Of a stretch of DNA of 64,000 nucleotides, positions 62,558 to 64,000 are shown one piece after another (the first letter of the stretch is position 1; each line of letters begins with the position of its first letter). The translations under genes were made by a program, and so were the position numbers. The notes below the pieces were generated by a model, which saw only the letters and a list, made by a program, of their open reading frames with translations, was not told where the DNA came from and searched no databases. The stretch comes from Xanthomonas bonasiae (lineage in GTDB: Bacteria; Pseudomonadota; Gammaproteobacteria; Xanthomonadales; Xanthomonadaceae): the NCBI RefSeq assembly GCF_017163705.1, contig NZ_JAFIWB010000011.1:59918-123917 (forward strand). Direction: 5' to 3'.

Positions 62558-63625
62558 TCAGGCGGCCTGCTTGGCTTTCTCCAGGCTGGCCATGTCGATG
62601 ACGAAGCGGTACTTCACGTCGCCCTTGAGCATGCGCTCGTAGGCCTCGTTGATCTGCGCCATCTCGATCGTCTCGATGTCCGACACGATGCCGTGCTTCG
62701 CGCAGAAATCGAGCATTTCCTGGGTCTCGCGGATGCCGCCGATCAGCGAGCCGGCCAACTGCCGGCGCTTCATGATCAGATTGAACACCGTGGGCGACGG
62801 ATGCGGCTCGGCCGGCGCGCCCACCAGCGTCATCGTGCCGTCGCGCTTGAGCAAGGTCAGGAACGCGTCCAGGTCGTGCGAGGCCGCGACGGTATTGAGG
62901 ATGAAGTCGAAGCTGTTGGTATGCGCCGCCATCTCCTCCGGCAGCTTGGACACCACCACTTCGTCGGCGCCCAGACGCAGCGCATCCTCCCTCTTGTTCG
63001 CCGAAGTCGTGAACAGCACCACATGCGCGCCCATCGCGTGCGCGATCTTCACGCCCATATGGCCCAGACCGCCCAGGCCGACGATGCCGACCTTCTTGCC
63101 CGGTCCCACCTTCCAGTGATTCAGCGGCGAATAGGTGGTGATCCCGGCGCACAGCAGCGGCGCCACCGCGGCAAGGTCCTTTTCGGCATGGCGGATCTGC
63201 AGCACGTACTTCTGGTCGACCACGATATGGTCGGAGTAACCGCCATAGGTATTCTCGCCACCGAACATCGGGCCGTTATAGGTGCCGACGAAGCCGCTTT
63301 CGCAATACTGCTCTTCGCCGTCCGCGCAGGACGCGCAATGCCGGCAGCTATCGACCATGCAACCGACGCCGGCCAGGTCGCCGACCTTGAAGGCCTCGAC
63401 CTGCTCGCCGACCGCGATCACGCGGCCAACGATTTCATGTCCCGGCACGGACGGATATTGGGTGTTCTGCCATTCGTTGCGCGCCGTATGCAGGTCGGAA
63501 TGGCAGACGCCGCAGTAGAGGATCTCGATGCTGACATCCTGCGGCCCGGTCGCGCGGCGCTCGAACGCGTAAGGGGTCAGCGGCTGATCGGACGCCAGTG
63601 CGGCGTATCCATTGGCTTGGCTCAT
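62558..63625 (-). CDS. Zinc-dependent NAD(P) alcohol dehydrogenase (YahK/cinnamyl-alcohol-dehydrogenase type)
   Basis: 355 residues. Catalytic zinc: C and H in YCGVCHSDLH and the GHEIVGRV block; the structural zinc cysteines in DSCRHCASCADGEEQYC. The nucleotide-binding GLGGLGHMGVKIA marks the Rossmann fold. The family reduces broad-range aldehydes with NADPH. The start is ATG 63625 (MSQANGYAA). Single gene with its own terminator. Confidence 0.95.
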   Translation of the reverse strand: MSQANGYAALASDQPLTPYAFERRATGPQDVSIEILYCGVCHSDLHTARNEWQNTQYPSVPGHEIVGRVIAVGEQVEAFKVGDLAGVGCMVDSCRHCASCADGEEQYCESGFVGTYNGPMFGGENTYGGYSDHIVVDQKYVLQIRHAEKDLAAVAPLLCAGITTYSPLNHWKVGPGKKVGIVGLGGLGHMGVKIAHAMGAHVVLFTTSANKREDALRLGADEVVVSKLPEEMAAHTNSFDFILNTVAASHDLDAFLTLLKRDGTMTLVGAPAEPHPSPTVFNLIMKRRQLAGSLIGGIRETQEMLDFCAKHGIVSDIETIEMAQINEAYERMLKGDVKYRFVIDMASLEKAKQAA

Positions 63626-63864
63626 GGGAGAGTTCTCTCGTGACGGGGGAAGGGGTAGCGGCTTGAGGGACTCCGGTGTCGTCGGAGCCGACAGCGCAGG
63701 TCGAAGCCGGCTGGCGCGGCAGACGAAAAGTCTAAGCCGCGATGCATTAAAAGCACGCATCGCCGGTGGAACGGAGCGAACCATCGTGGCAGGCAGGCCA
63801 GGGAACCAAGGACGCCGTCGCGGGATCGCTCGGATCGGCCACGGGCGTTCGACTGGGGAGGTAT

Positions 63865-64000
63865 ATGCGAACCCGTTGGACGGGCGTGTGGTGAGCGCGG
63901 AGGGGGATTGAGGCGCTGGGTGTCACGCAGGTCCACGACCTGAAGTACGAGGACGGGCTGTGGGAAGCACGTGCGCACAGTGCGACGGGTCAGCGGGTGG
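63865..64000 (+). pseudogene. Interrupted PepSY-like gene running off the right edge
   Basis: GGGGAGG (63855-63861) stands before ATG 63865, but the frame meets TGA after nine codons (63892-63894). The same frame then reads GIEALGVTQVHDLKYEDGLW and EARAHSATGQRV, which resembles a PepSY-type domain (short beta-strand pattern HDLKYEDGLWEARA). Either this is a decayed gene, or the true start lies after the TGA at a non-ATG codon. The part seen is too short to decide. Confidence 0.4.

Noticed and set aside
1..64000. tRNA, rRNA, riboswitch, insertion sequence or prophage genes
   Set aside because: I looked for the T-loop pattern, conserved rRNA blocks, transposase and phage motifs and saw none that I could support.

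Overview
The window is a high-GC (roughly 68-70 % by eye) chromosomal segment from a gammaproteobacterium of the family Xanthomonadaceae, most likely the genus Xanthomonas. The evidence is the dispersed REP-like palindrome with core GGAGCGGCTTCAGCCGCGAC, the GGGAAT-type inverted repeats, the TTACTTTTCTTTGC palindromes, and the content: TonB-dependent receptors paired with glycosidases, and an aa3 oxidase cluster. I cannot fix the species.

Layout. 1-1.6 kb: two paralogous proteins of an unknown family (the first cut by the window edge). 1.7-13.5 kb: a peptidoglycan-fragment region with a lipoprotein amidase (AmiD-like), a serine hydrolase translationally coupled to a TonB-dependent receptor, a divergent NlpC/P60 endopeptidase coupled to an enolase-superfamily dipeptide epimerase, a 1.4-kb composite repeat region, then an L,D-transpeptidase-fold protein coupled to an APC permease. 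Read together these could import and dismantle murein peptides. 13.6-15.2 kb: small membrane and hypothetical proteins. 15.5-19.1 kb: a PQQ-type sugar dehydrogenase and a GH3 glucosidase with a LacI-type operator. 19.4-21.8 kb: an alpha-E / circularly permuted ATP-grasp pair. 21.9-27.3 kb: housekeeping (folB, tsaD, divergent rpsU-yqeY-yihY-dnaG). 27.4-31.8 kb: a lipase-like protein, an SBF-type transporter and a thioredoxin-fold lipoprotein.

31.9-40.9 kb: a complete cytochrome aa3 oxidase set on the minus strand. It runs from a DUF2244 protein through ctaC, ctaD, a 43-aa membrane protein, ctaG and ctaE; then, behind a short oppositely oriented gene, come SURF1, a thioredoxin-like protein, ctaA, ctaB and a periplasmic protein. 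Most junctions are 1-4 bp overlaps. 41.2-44.4 kb: putA, with an internal ribosome-binding site and in-frame start at the junction of its two halves. 44.5-53.2 kb: a carbohydrate locus (TonB receptor, GH35 beta-galactosidase, APC permease, PfkB kinase, GH4 glycosidase), all on the minus strand. 53.9-63.6 kb: FadL-type porin, rhomboid protease, DUF1820 protein, carboxy-terminal protease with EnvC-like murein hydrolase activator, a protein built of VNG repeats, M28 aminopeptidase and a zinc alcohol dehydrogenase. The window ends in what looks like a PepSY-like gene interrupted by an in-frame TGA.

No rRNA, tRNA, CRISPR array, insertion-sequence transposase or prophage gene was seen. The strongest candidates for something not described as a unit are the murein-peptide utilisation region, the head-to-head composite repeat at 10.2-11.05 kb, the GH4/kinase/APC sugar pathway without a PTS, and the internal start in putA.
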